From a virus: DNA of 28,244 nt. The notes below the pieces were generated by a model that saw only the letters and a list, made by a program, of their open reading frames with translations, searched no databases and was not told the DNA's origin. Position numbers and translations under genes: made by a program. Below are positions 15,016 to 20,811 of this stretch, piece after piece; the first letter of the stretch is position 1, and every line of letters starts with the position of its first letter. The stretch spans positions 1 to 28,244 of the IMG/VR virus record IMGVR_UViG_3300007542_006931. One strand, 5' to 3'.

Positions 15016-15205
15016 CTTTTTTTGTTTTACCAGCAGCGCTAAGAGCAATTGCAATTGCCTGACTACGCTTAGCCTCTTCAGTGGTTAAACCACGTTTTTT
15101 AGCTAGAGTGCTGATTCCTTTTTTTCTAGTTTTACCTGCTTTTCCCATAAGCTCTTTTATGTTGGCAGATATAGTCTTTTGAGAGCTTCCTTTTTTAAGG
15201 GGCAT
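14993..15205 (-). CDS. DUF6496-like basic protein, 70 aa
   Basis: A small protein beginning MPLKKGSSQKTISANIKELM and containing KRSQAIAIALSAAGKTKK, the pattern of DUF6496 (MPLKKGxSxxxIxxNIxE, then QAIAIALSxA). The middle has an inserted Lys/Gly-rich segment (GKAGKTRKKGISTLAKKRGL). Function is unknown. Very basic, like its neighbours. Confidence 0.75.
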   Translation of the reverse strand: MPLKKGSSQKTISANIKELMGKAGKTRKKGISTLAKKRGLTTEEAKRSQAIAIALSAAGKTKKDGKKTKK

Positions 15206-15395
15206 CTTTATCTCCTTCTAACACAAAATACCTTTCATAAACAATCCAAAATGTTTTATACATTCTAGGAGTTATTTGAGGGTAGTCTTTTTGTGCTCTT
15301 ATTATACTATTAACTAGACCTCTTTCTTTAGGTTCCAGTTCTTTCGAGGAAAGATTTTTCAAATACTTTAGAGGGATGCGTCTTTTCTTCTGCAT
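15195..15395 (-). CDS. Small helical phage protein, 66 aa
   Basis: A small protein with LKNLSSKELEPKERGLVNSI, then PQITPRMYKTFWIVYERYF. This resembles short phage proteins with an 'L...ER.FV.S......LS.KQ...L..I..RY' pattern, often seen near helicases and replication genes. The first ATG at 15395 lies 68 bases inside phoH, a long overlap; no later ATG fits the motif, so the start may be a nonstandard codon downstream. Confidence 0.6.
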   Translation of the reverse strand: MQKKRRIPLKYLKNLSSKELEPKERGLVNSIIRAQKDYPQITPRMYKTFWIVYERYFVLEGDKDAP

Positions 15396-16002
15396 ATAAA
15401 TATTTCATCACTTCTTTAACTAGAGGGCTACGAACTACCTGAGAGTCATCAAAATGAATGTTTGTAACAAGTTTTGAAGGCTCTAATTTATCTTTTGCCC
15501 AGCGCAGCCCATGTTCTTTAGGATTAGGAAGATCAGACTGTTTTAAATCTCCTACTACACAAGCTTTAGTATTCATTCCAAAACGTGTCAGAAACATACT
15601 TATTTGTGTACGAGTAGTATTTTGCGCTTCATCTAAAATAACAAAAGAGTCTTTAAAAGTTTTACCTCTCATATAAGCTAGAGGGGCAGTTTCTATTCTA
15701 CCAGTACTAACTAATTTTTGTACTTCTTTTTTAGTATAGATTTCACTTAAAATACCTATAATTGGGTCCATGAAAGGATTTATTTTTTCATCTAGTGTAC
15801 CTGGTAAAATTCCTACTTCTTCTGTAGTAACTAAAGGTCTAGTAATTACTATCTTTTCAATTTTACCTCTTTCTAGAAACTCTAGGGCAGACCAACATGC
15901 TATATATGTCTTTCCTGTCCCTGCTGCTCCTGTTAAAAAGCATAAATCGTATTTTTCAATTAGTCTCAAGTATTCTTTTTGTTTATTAGTTAACTGATTC
16001 AT
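15328..16002 (-). CDS. phoH: PhoH-like ATPase
   Basis: A 224-residue P-loop NTPase. Walker A is GAAGTGKT (25-32), Walker B is FVILDEAQNTT (120-130), and KIVITRPLVTTEEVGILPGT and GMNTKACVVGDLKQSDLP are classic PhoH segments, the latter carrying the sensor. PhoH proteins act as RNA/DNA helicase-like ATPases; the gene is a well-known marker of marine phages, once thought tied to phosphate stress. Short compared with bacterial PhoH (~350) because only the ATPase core is present. Overlaps the exonuclease gene by 17 bases. Confidence 0.96.
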   Translation of the reverse strand: MNQLTNKQKEYLRLIEKYDLCFLTGAAGTGKTYIACWSALEFLERGKIEKIVITRPLVTTEEVGILPGTLDEKINPFMDPIIGILSEIYTKKEVQKLVSTGRIETAPLAYMRGKTFKDSFVILDEAQNTTRTQISMFLTRFGMNTKACVVGDLKQSDLPNPKEHGLRWAKDKLEPSKLVTNIHFDDSQVVRSPLVKEVMKYLYAEEKTHPSKVFEKSFLERTGT

Positions 16003-16693
16003 TCATTTCTTTCTGTTTATAAAACGACTTTACGCGAAATTTAAGCTCAGGTATATAGGGAGCTACCTGCCCAGTAAAACATTGAGGCTCATTATCATCT
16101 ACCCCAATAACAATAGCAAAATTATTGATTCTAGTATCAAATAAATAATTGTGTGCTACTGCGTAAGCCGTTGCTTGAATAAAATAATTTTTAATCTGAG
16201 ACGCATACTTTCTTTTTTTAGACGTTTTAAAGTCAATAATAGAAAGTGTATTATTCCATAGCCCAACCCCGTCTACTCGTCCTGCATATTTTAACTTAGG
16301 ATGCCATAAAGGAATTTCTTGTGCGTATGGAACAAAATTATTTTTTTCACATTCTCGAATAATATCACGAGCTGGTTGTTTTATTTTGACTGTTTCTTCT
16401 GATAAACCAGATTCAACAAAATACTTAGAAAAGTTTCTATTTTCGTCTTGTAAAAAATATTTTTCTATGTAGTCGTGGACAGCTGTTCCACGATCTGTAG
16501 CTTCTTTAGATATTCTATTTGCTTCTTCTTCCCCTATACTCTCTCGCCATTTTATCAAAAAAGTATTATTAGAAGTAGCACCTAAAATAGTAGTTATGCT
16601 AGGATACTCTCCATCGGGAGTTTTATAAACTCTTCCCGTAGGTTTATCAATATTATAAGCTGTTAAGCAGTTTTCGTAATTAAACAATTTCAA
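15986..16693 (-). CDS. PD-(D/E)XK exonuclease (Cas4/MGME1-like)
   Basis: A 235-residue nuclease. RGTAVHDYIEKYF carries His73, AQEIPLW the acidic Glu126, YAGRVDGVGLW Asp141, SIIDFKTSKK the DxK motif (Asp154, Lys156), and QATAYAVA the QxxxY motif (Gln173, Tyr177). All motifs are intact. No Cys cluster is present, so it is of the MGME1 rather than the Fe-S Cas4 type. It would degrade single- or double-stranded DNA ends in phage recombination or replication or in host DNA breakdown. Located beside phoH, an arrangement common in marine phages. Confidence 0.92.
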   Translation of the reverse strand: MKLFNYENCLTAYNIDKPTGRVYKTPDGEYPSITTILGATSNNTFLIKWRESIGEEEANRISKEATDRGTAVHDYIEKYFLQDENRNFSKYFVESGLSEETVKIKQPARDIIRECEKNNFVPYAQEIPLWHPKLKYAGRVDGVGLWNNTLSIIDFKTSKKRKYASQIKNYFIQATAYAVAHNYLFDTRINNFAIVIGVDDNEPQCFTGQVAPYIPELKFRVKSFYKQKEMNESVN

Positions 16694-17015
16694 ACCTTTG
16701 TCTTACTGAGGTTGGTTTTTCTCTGATGTAGTTTTCTTGTTTTAACTCATTTATCATTGAACGCCATAAATCAGCTAAGATCAAAAGATTAGATTTGTCT
16801 TTTGCAGGAATATCTATATCATTTATTGTAGCTAAAAAGGCAGAAGCTAAAAATAGATTGGCAGAGCCTATCTCTCTAGTAAACTCCCCATCGACTTCTC
16901 GTTCTTCTATTAATTCTACATTACTTTCTCTGATATTTGAGTCTTCTCTATAAATATCAGTAGGAGGAGAAGAAATAATAATTTTAAATGCTTGCTTTAT
17001 TTCTTCTTTTGTCAT
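16680..17015 (-). CDS. Hypothetical acidic protein, 111 aa
   Basis: I do not recognise this protein. It is acidic in the first half (SNVELIEEREVDGEFTREIG) and mainly helical in the second (ANLFLASAFLATIND, LADLWRSMINELKQ). It overlaps the exonuclease gene by 14 bases. Confidence 0.68.
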   Translation of the reverse strand: MTKEEIKQAFKIIISSPPTDIYREDSNIRESNVELIEEREVDGEFTREIGSANLFLASAFLATINDIDIPAKDKSNLLILADLWRSMINELKQENYIREKPTSVRQRFEIV

Positions 17016-17017
17016 TA

Positions 17018-17317
17018 TTATCCTTTATAAATACTCATTAGAGTATAAACAAATCCTGCTGTTGCTACTATTATACTACCTAAAAACATTGTAGTTTTAA
17101 ACCCCACTCTGCCTTCAGTGGCTATACGATGTAAATCTGCAATTTGTTTATTGTTTTCTTCTACCATACGGCTGAGTCTATCAAGTTTTTCATCAATACC
17201 TTGATACCTAATTGCACAAACAGCTTCATGAGTTTCTAACTCACTCTTTGTTTTTTGTGATCGCTCATGTAAAGTATAGATATTTTGTTGAATATCGTTA
17301 ATTCTTTCTTCTGACAT
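17018..17317 (-). CDS. Coiled-coil, C-terminal membrane anchor protein (holin/XhlA-like)
   Basis: A 99-residue protein: residues about 1-70 form a charged coiled coil (MSEERINDIQQNIYTLHERS, DEKLDRLSRMVEENNKQIAD) and residues about 73-95 a transmembrane helix (TTMFLGSIIVATAGFVYTLM). This layout is that of haemolysin XhlA-like proteins, which assist phage lysis. It sits immediately downstream of the SleB endolysin gene, three bases away. Role as holin or accessory is inferred from topology and position, not motif. Confidence 0.65.
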   Translation of the reverse strand: MSEERINDIQQNIYTLHERSQKTKSELETHEAVCAIRYQGIDEKLDRLSRMVEENNKQIADLHRIATEGRVGFKTTMFLGSIIVATAGFVYTLMSIYKG

Positions 17318-17320
17318 TTT

Positions 17321-17800
17321 TTAATTATTAGCAGTTTCCCATCTATAAAAAGTATGGTCTTCAATAGCTGCTATCCTTGTAAGAGATCTACTCCAATAAG
17401 GAGTTATATGATTAGCGTGGTAATGAGTAGCTCCATCAGTAATGTCTACAAATCTACCTTGTATAACTGCTTCTGCTATTGCAGAAGCTATTATGCGTTC
17501 GTCTTCCTCTACCATTCTATCTGGCTTTCCATCACAATACCAAGAAAATTGGCAGTCTCTACGTCCTTCTACGTATCCCTGCTTAACAACAGCACAAATA
17601 GTATCGGGATATCTAGAATCTATAACTCTATTTATAGTAACATGAGCTACTGCAATTTGTCCAATAATATCTTGATTTCTAGATTCAAAATATATATTCT
17701 TAGTTAAGCACATCATGTCTGCGTCACTTATAGAATCTAGAGGTAAGACGGGGCTAAAACTGGATAGTAGGAGAGAAAAAAGTAGTCCTTCCATCGTCAA
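17321..17800 (-). CDS. SleB-like cell wall hydrolase (endolysin)
   Basis: A 159-residue hydrolase of the SleB/Hydrolase_2 family, which cuts peptidoglycan. The N-terminus (MTMEGLLFSLLLSSFSPVLP) is a signal peptide or signal anchor. LTKNIYFESRNQ carries catalytic Glu39; AVAHVTINRV, YPDTICAVV, DCQFSWYCDG and ATHYHANHITPYWS follow in family order. I prefer the TTG at 17800 because AAGGA lies six bases upstream; the ATG two codons later has a spacing of 12. It overlaps the end of the Nei gene by 47 bases. A signal-bearing endolysin can reach the periplasm without a classic holin pore. Confidence 0.93.
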   Translation of the reverse strand: MTMEGLLFSLLLSSFSPVLPLDSISDADMMCLTKNIYFESRNQDIIGQIAVAHVTINRVIDSRYPDTICAVVKQGYVEGRRDCQFSWYCDGKPDRMVEEDERIIASAIAEAVIQGRFVDITDGATHYHANHITPYWSRSLTRIAAIEDHTFYRWETANN

Positions 17801-18599
17801 GAGTAATCCTTTCTACTGGATTGCCATACAAATCAGTTTTCTGATTGTATACCATTAGTTTAGATGCTTCTTTCGTGTAATTACCTGAATTTCCATACAC
17901 ATCTTTATAAGTTTGAATCGTAGAACCTCCAGTTCTATAAGACTCACTTAATACTTTAATTATACAGCCATGTAACCTTGTCAGATCGTCGTCTGAAAGG
18001 TCACTAACCAAGTTAAGCGGTGAAATACGAGCTAAAAATAAACTTTCACTTTTATAAATGTTGCCAACACCACTTATATATCGTTGCTCCATTAAAAACT
18101 TAACAATAGATTTATTATTATTTTTACGGGCAATTTTTAAAAATTCACAAACACTACAAGGATTATTTAACATATCTGGACCGATAGAGTCCAATTTTTT
18201 ATTTAAGATATTACGGTCATTAACTATCTTAATTGTTCCGAAATTTCTAATGTCTTCATAAAAAACAGGCAGCGATTCTGTGTATTTACTATATACTTTA
18301 GTTATATCAAACTGAATTCTGGAATGGGTGGTTTGAGATAGGGCATAACGCCCACTCATACCAAGGGTAGAAAAAATAAAGCGCTCACCTTCAAGTTCCC
18401 ACCAAATAAATTTTCCTTTATTGTGAACTTCTTTAATCAAAAGAGCGCCCCGCTGTAGGGCGCTCTCAAGATTGAAGTAACCATCAGGTGCTTTTTTAGT
18501 GTACCTACCTGACAAAATAGTAATAGAGTCTAGTAGTGCATTTTTAACAACAGAATTAAGTTGATTAGCTACGCGGGTTACTTCTGGACCTTCAGGCAT
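17754..18599 (-). CDS. Fpg/Nei DNA glycosylase with zincless finger
   Basis: A 281-residue base-excision enzyme that removes oxidised bases and cuts the strand. It begins MPEGPEVTRV: the N-terminal Pro2 is the nucleophile and Glu3 the acid. Lys63 in KGKFIWWE and the H2TH motif (YISGVGNIYKSESLFLARIS, about 172-191) are intact. The usual C-terminal finger (CxxC...CxxC) is lost: the region reads KTDLYGNPVERITLDDGRTT then FFSPTIQF, with no cysteine but with the key Arg271. This is the zincless finger pattern known from NEIL1 and mimivirus Nei1. It starts eight bases inside the previous gene. Confidence 0.93.
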   Translation of the reverse strand: MPEGPEVTRVANQLNSVVKNALLDSITILSGRYTKKAPDGYFNLESALQRGALLIKEVHNKGKFIWWELEGERFIFSTLGMSGRYALSQTTHSRIQFDITKVYSKYTESLPVFYEDIRNFGTIKIVNDRNILNKKLDSIGPDMLNNPCSVCEFLKIARKNNNKSIVKFLMEQRYISGVGNIYKSESLFLARISPLNLVSDLSDDDLTRLHGCIIKVLSESYRTGGSTIQTYKDVYGNSGNYTKEASKLMVYNQKTDLYGNPVERITLDDGRTTFFSPTIQF

Positions 18600-18927
18600 T
18601 TTTCATCCAATGATTGAGATTATTCACAATAGTCCAAGAATATTCTACTTGAAGCTTTTTAAGCATTTCAGATAGGTCTTGACTTTCGTTAATAATTTTG
18701 ATACACTCTGATGTGAATTTAACTAGAATATTGTTTGAGTAATCTTTAGAATCAGCAAATCCAAACTGTTCTGTAGGCTTAGAATATACATGTTTTTTAT
18801 AAAAAGTTGGATTGTTTAGTTTTAGGAAAATAGGTTTAATGCTCTTCTTAGCCTCATCAAGAGACTCATACTGATTAGTATTAAGAAGAAGTTTAATATC
18901 AAAAAGATCTTTTTGATAAAGGTTCAT
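18592..18927 (-). CDS. Hypothetical protein, 111 aa
   Basis: I do not recognise this protein. It is helical and basic overall, with MNLYQKDLFDIKLLLNTNQY at the start and a C-terminus VEYSWTIVNNLNHWMKNA. It lacks signal or membrane features. Its end overlaps the Nei start by eight bases, suggesting a shared transcript. Confidence 0.65.
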   Translation of the reverse strand: MNLYQKDLFDIKLLLNTNQYESLDEAKKSIKPIFLKLNNPTFYKKHVYSKPTEQFGFADSKDYSNNILVKFTSECIKIINESQDLSEMLKKLQVEYSWTIVNNLNHWMKNA

Positions 18928-18932
18928 TTAAA

Positions 18933-19169
18933 TTAAATCTCCAATCTGGTAGGTTCTTTGTTTTTCCAAAATTCTGTTTGATTATAGAATCTTGTCTTTT
19001 CTATTGCATTTAAAAAATTGTTTATTTCTTTTGCAGCTCTAATCCACATTTTTTCTTTTAAATTAGAACTGTTAGCTTCTTCTCTTAACACAAGCATGTC
19101 GTGAATAGCGGAAGAAGGATCCCACTTTACTAAAGAAACACATCTATTTAACTCATTTTGATATTCCAT
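18933..19169 (-). CDS. Hypothetical protein, 78 aa
   Basis: The first gene of the minus-strand block. It is helical (MEYQNELNRCVSLVKWDPSS, KEKMWIRAAKEINNFLNAIE) with no family I recognise. It lies five bases upstream of the 111-residue gene. No strong Shine-Dalgarno sequence is seen. Confidence 0.62.
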   Translation of the reverse strand: MEYQNELNRCVSLVKWDPSSAIHDMLVLREEANSSNLKEKMWIRAAKEINNFLNAIEKTRFYNQTEFWKNKEPTRLEI

Positions 19170-19289
19170 GTTTTACTCAATTTAATGTTTATAAACTCAT
19201 ATTAGCTGAGAAATATGGAATTAGCAAGAATAAAATTAAAGTAAATTGTGTCTAACTTAGAAAGATATAATTTAACTAGGAGATGTTAA
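19170..19289. promoter_or_regulatory. Divergent intergenic promoter region
   Basis: This 120-base AT-rich gap separates the minus block from the plus block, so it should hold promoters for both. On the plus strand a perfect TATAAT lies at 19266-19271, but no clear TTGACA is seen at the right distance, and the start codon is only 18 bases further on, so the leader would be about 12 bases. On the minus strand a TTTATAAAC lies about 20 bases before the ATG at 19169. Confidence 0.4.
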
Positions 19290-19532
19290 TTGAAAAACAT
19301 AAAAGCTTATTACACAGAAGCTAATAAGTTGTATGTATTAAAAGAAGCATACATGCTTAATCAAAACGGCATAGAAGTAGAACTTGTAGACGCTTCTAAA
19401 CTGCCTAAAACAATACTAACCCCCGCATTTGCTATATTTAAACAGGGAGGTGTGTTATCTAAGTTAGAAGGTAAACACACTCCAGGAATAGTATTAGAGT
19501 GGGTAAAAAAATATATGAAAGGTACTAAATGA
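19290..19532 (+). CDS. Thioredoxin-fold protein without active-site cysteines
   Basis: An 80-residue protein: KAYYTEANKLYVLKEAYMLN, IEVELVDASKLP, the cis-Pro strand LTPAFAIFKQGG, and a final helix (PGIVLEWVKKYMKGTK). The layout matches thioredoxin/glutaredoxin folds, but the CxxC positions are occupied by TEAN and there is no cysteine in the protein. It cannot do disulfide exchange and may be a binding or regulatory remnant. Start is TTG with AGGAG seven bases upstream. It overlaps rpsU by four bases (ATGA). Confidence 0.65.
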   Translation: MKNIKAYYTEANKLYVLKEAYMLNQNGIEVELVDASKLPKTILTPAFAIFKQGGVLSKLEGKHTPGIVLEWVKKYMKGTK

Positions 19533-19795
19533 AAATAAGTGTTAAAAGATATAATAATGATATATCTAAAGCATATAGAATTATGATGCGAAAACTAAAT
19601 GCTGAGGGATTCTATACCGATACAAAAAGAAAAAGTTTTTATGTATCAAAGAGTGAACAAGCTAGAGAAGACAAAAAAGCTGGGACAGCTAGATACAGAA
19701 AAGCAGAAGCAAAAAGACGCGCCCTAATTGATAAACTAGAACAAAAACAGGCTTTTAACAAAAAAGTAACAAAACCAGCAAAGAGTAAAAATTAA
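19529..19795 (+). CDS. rpsU: Ribosomal protein bS21
   Basis: An 88-residue basic protein matching bS21: VKRYNNDISKAYRIMMRKLN, FYTDTKRKSFYVSKSEQARE and KAGTARYRKAEAKRRALIDK, equivalent to the family's N-terminal strand, the RRxFY core (here KRKSFY) and the Arg/Lys-rich helix. bS21 lies at the 30S platform near the anti-Shine-Dalgarno sequence and influences mRNA selection. Viral bS21 is known in several marine phages, including SAR11 phages. The C-terminal KKVTKPAKSKN extension is viral-like. It is followed at once by the permuted tmRNA gene; both act on ribosomes. Confidence 0.92.
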   Translation: MKISVKRYNNDISKAYRIMMRKLNAEGFYTDTKRKSFYVSKSEQAREDKKAGTARYRKAEAKRRALIDKLEQKQAFNKKVTKPAKSKN

Positions 19796-19807
19796 ATTTA
19801 ATTTTTA
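19786..19807. repeat. Perfect 22-base AT palindrome over the rpsU stop codon
   Basis: The sequence from 19786 to 19807 equals its own reverse complement over all 22 bases (TAAAAATTAAA and its mirror). The rpsU TAA at 19793-19795 lies inside. Its 13-base core TTAAATTTAATTT recurs at 19831-19843. It may form a weak hairpin that separates rpsU from the tmRNA or protects an RNA end. Confidence 0.7.
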
Positions 19808-19849
19808 GTTGCTAAGTGGTATTTTTTATGTTAAATTTAATTTGTAAAC

Positions 19850-19905
19850 GTTGAAGCGACGTGGACACATTCTGGACTCGGGGGCGGTACCCGACGACTC
19901 CACCA
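19850..19905 (+). ncRNA. tmRNA acceptor piece
   Basis: This part supplies the 3' half of the tRNA-like domain: P2 strand (19866-19874), T-stem TCGGG (19878-19882), loop GGCGGTA, CCCGA (19890-19894), acceptor CGACTCC (19895-19901), discriminator A (19902) and encoded CCA (19903-19905). The GGGGGCGGTACCC-type T-arm is characteristic of alphaproteobacterial two-piece tmRNA. Its 5' boundary is a guess. Confidence 0.9.
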
Positions 19906-19976
19906 TAAACATACTCGTGTACCCAAACATATATCAGCAGGGTTGGAAGGGCTGATACTTGGAGTATGTTTTTGAT
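19906..19976 (+). other. tmRNA internal spacer with two nested hairpins
   Basis: This removed spacer joins the two pieces. AAACATACTC (19907-19916) pairs perfectly over 10 bp with GAGTATGTTT (19962-19971). CCAT (19903-19906) can also pair with ATGG (19975-19978), continuing the acceptor stem. Inside, TATCAGC (19932-19938) pairs with GCTGATA (19951-19957) around a 12-base loop. The precursor thus folds into a long rod that would bring both termini to host RNases for cutting. Confidence 0.88.
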
Positions 19977-20180
19977 GGGGTCGAAATAGGATCGACAGGT
20001 GTGAAGATAGAGTGGAGTTTACCGGATGACCTCGTATCGGTCGATTAAACTAAATGCAAACGATAATTTTGCACCATCTGAGTTCGCTCTAGCAGCGTAA
20101 CCGCAGTGGGTATGAGTTCCACCTAGAAACAGAACGGGCTCGCTCCTTAACAGTTTATCGGGGTCACTACCTAATAAGTG
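19977..20180 (+). ncRNA. tmRNA coding piece
   Basis: Starts at GGGGTCG, followed by AAATAGGATCGACAGG, which carries the conserved GGATCGAC D-loop-like motif of tmRNA. ACCG (near 20021) and CGGT can form part of the first pseudoknot. The tag frame lies at 20056-20100. After it, GTGGG/TCCAC closes a seven-base loop (20106-20122). The 3' limit is not visible. Confidence 0.9.
20056..20100 (+). other. tmRNA proteolysis tag reading frame (ANDNFAPSEFALAA)
   Basis: Reading from the resume codon GCA at 20056 gives A-N-D-N-F-A-P-S-E-F-A-L-A-A and TAA at 20098-20100. With the Ala carried by the tmRNA, the tag is (A)ANDNFAPSEFALAA. The AND-N-F core matches alphaproteobacterial tags (Caulobacter AANDNFAEEFAVAA). 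The closing ALAA is the ClpX-recognised end, and the NDNF start suits SspB-type adaptors. Confidence 0.95.
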
Positions 20181-20183
20181 CGC

Positions 20184-20213
20184 GCTGTGCCACGGTTAGC
20201 ACAGCATCTTTTT
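20184..20213 (+). terminator. Rho-independent terminator after the tmRNA
   Basis: GCTGTGC (20184-20190) and GCACAGC (20199-20205) form a perfect 7-bp stem around an eight-base loop, followed by ATCTTTTT. It would end the tmRNA transcript before the glycan operon. Confidence 0.85.
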
Positions 20214-20226
20214 ATATAGAGGCACA

Positions 20227-20811
20227 ATGAAAATAATAACAGCCAAAGAATTACAAGATATTGATAGTTCTAACTATATTCATGATAGTGTAGTATTTAT
20301 TATAGAAGATGATAGGTACGGGGTATCCATAGGTAAGAATAACACTATTTTAGCAGGTTGTGTAGTACATGCAGCTTCAGGATATAGAGAAAATACCTTA
20401 ATAGGCTCAAATAACTATATTGGTGCAGGTGTTACAATTCAAAGTGATGCTATTATAGGAAATAATAATATATTAGAAGGCTCTAATTTTGTAGGGCATC
20501 ATGCTTGTGTGTTAAGCAATTCTGTTTTAGAAGCTGGAGCAACTATTAGTCCTTATAGCACTGTGGGTAGTTGGGCTACTATTGGAACTCTTACCCCTTT
20601 AATAAAAGATGCAAAGCCTTTTTCAAAAGTATTTGGTAATCCTGCAGTTTCTAAAGGAATTACTTCTTCTAAAGAGTTTAAAGAGAGTTTTTCTGAAATA
20701 GAAATGTTAGAAATTAAACAGTATATTAAAGATGGCTCAGAACCTATTTCTACTTATATAATAAGTATTATAGATGAATTTTATAATCAGTCAAGAAAGA
20801 AAGCACTTTGA
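20227..20811 (+). CDS. LpxA-like left-handed beta-helix acyltransferase
   Basis: A 194-residue hexapeptide-repeat protein. Repeats such as VSIGKNNTI, TLIGSNNYIGAGVTI, AIIGNNNILEGSNFVG and VLEAGATISPYSTVG build a left-handed beta-helix, closing with KVFGNPAVSKGI as in acetyl- and acyltransferases. It probably transfers an acyl group to a sugar, for instance an amino-sugar of a surface glycan. GAGG lies five bases before the ATG. It is the first gene after the tmRNA terminator, so it must have its own promoter or depend on read-through. Confidence 0.88.
   Translation: MKIITAKELQDIDSSNYIHDSVVFIIEDDRYGVSIGKNNTILAGCVVHAASGYRENTLIGSNNYIGAGVTIQSDAIIGNNNILEGSNFVGHHACVLSNSVLEAGATISPYSTVGSWATIGTLTPLIKDAKPFSKVFGNPAVSKGITSSKEFKESFSEIEMLEIKQYIKDGSEPISTYIISIIDEFYNQSRKKAL

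Larger units (their letters stand above)
19845..20205 (+). ncRNA. ssrA: Circularly permuted (two-piece) tmRNA gene, whole precursor
   Basis: tmRNA rescues stalled ribosomes: it is charged with Ala like a tRNA, then serves as a short mRNA adding a degradation tag. In this gene the 3' half, with CCA, comes first (19866-19905) and the 5' half, with the tag, second (from 19977). This is the permuted arrangement of alphaproteobacteria. The 7-bp acceptor stem is GGGGTCG (19977-19983) with CGACTCC (19895-19901), complete with one G-U pair. T-stem TCGGG/CCCGA closes a seven-base loop. P2 is CAGGTGTG (19996-20003) with CACATTCTG (19866-19874), one base bulged. The 5' end and exact 3' trim site are approximate. 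Confidence 0.95.

Noticed and set aside
17354-17707. Plus-strand 117-residue open frame opposite the SleB gene
   Set aside because: It lies wholly within the SleB gene, has a Ser/Tyr-rich antisense composition and no ribosome-binding site.
19845-19905. A stand-alone tRNA gene before the CCA
   Set aside because: The T-arm and acceptor 3' strand are clear, but there is no anticodon arm, and the 5' acceptor strand lies downstream at 19977. It is the acceptor half of a permuted tmRNA.
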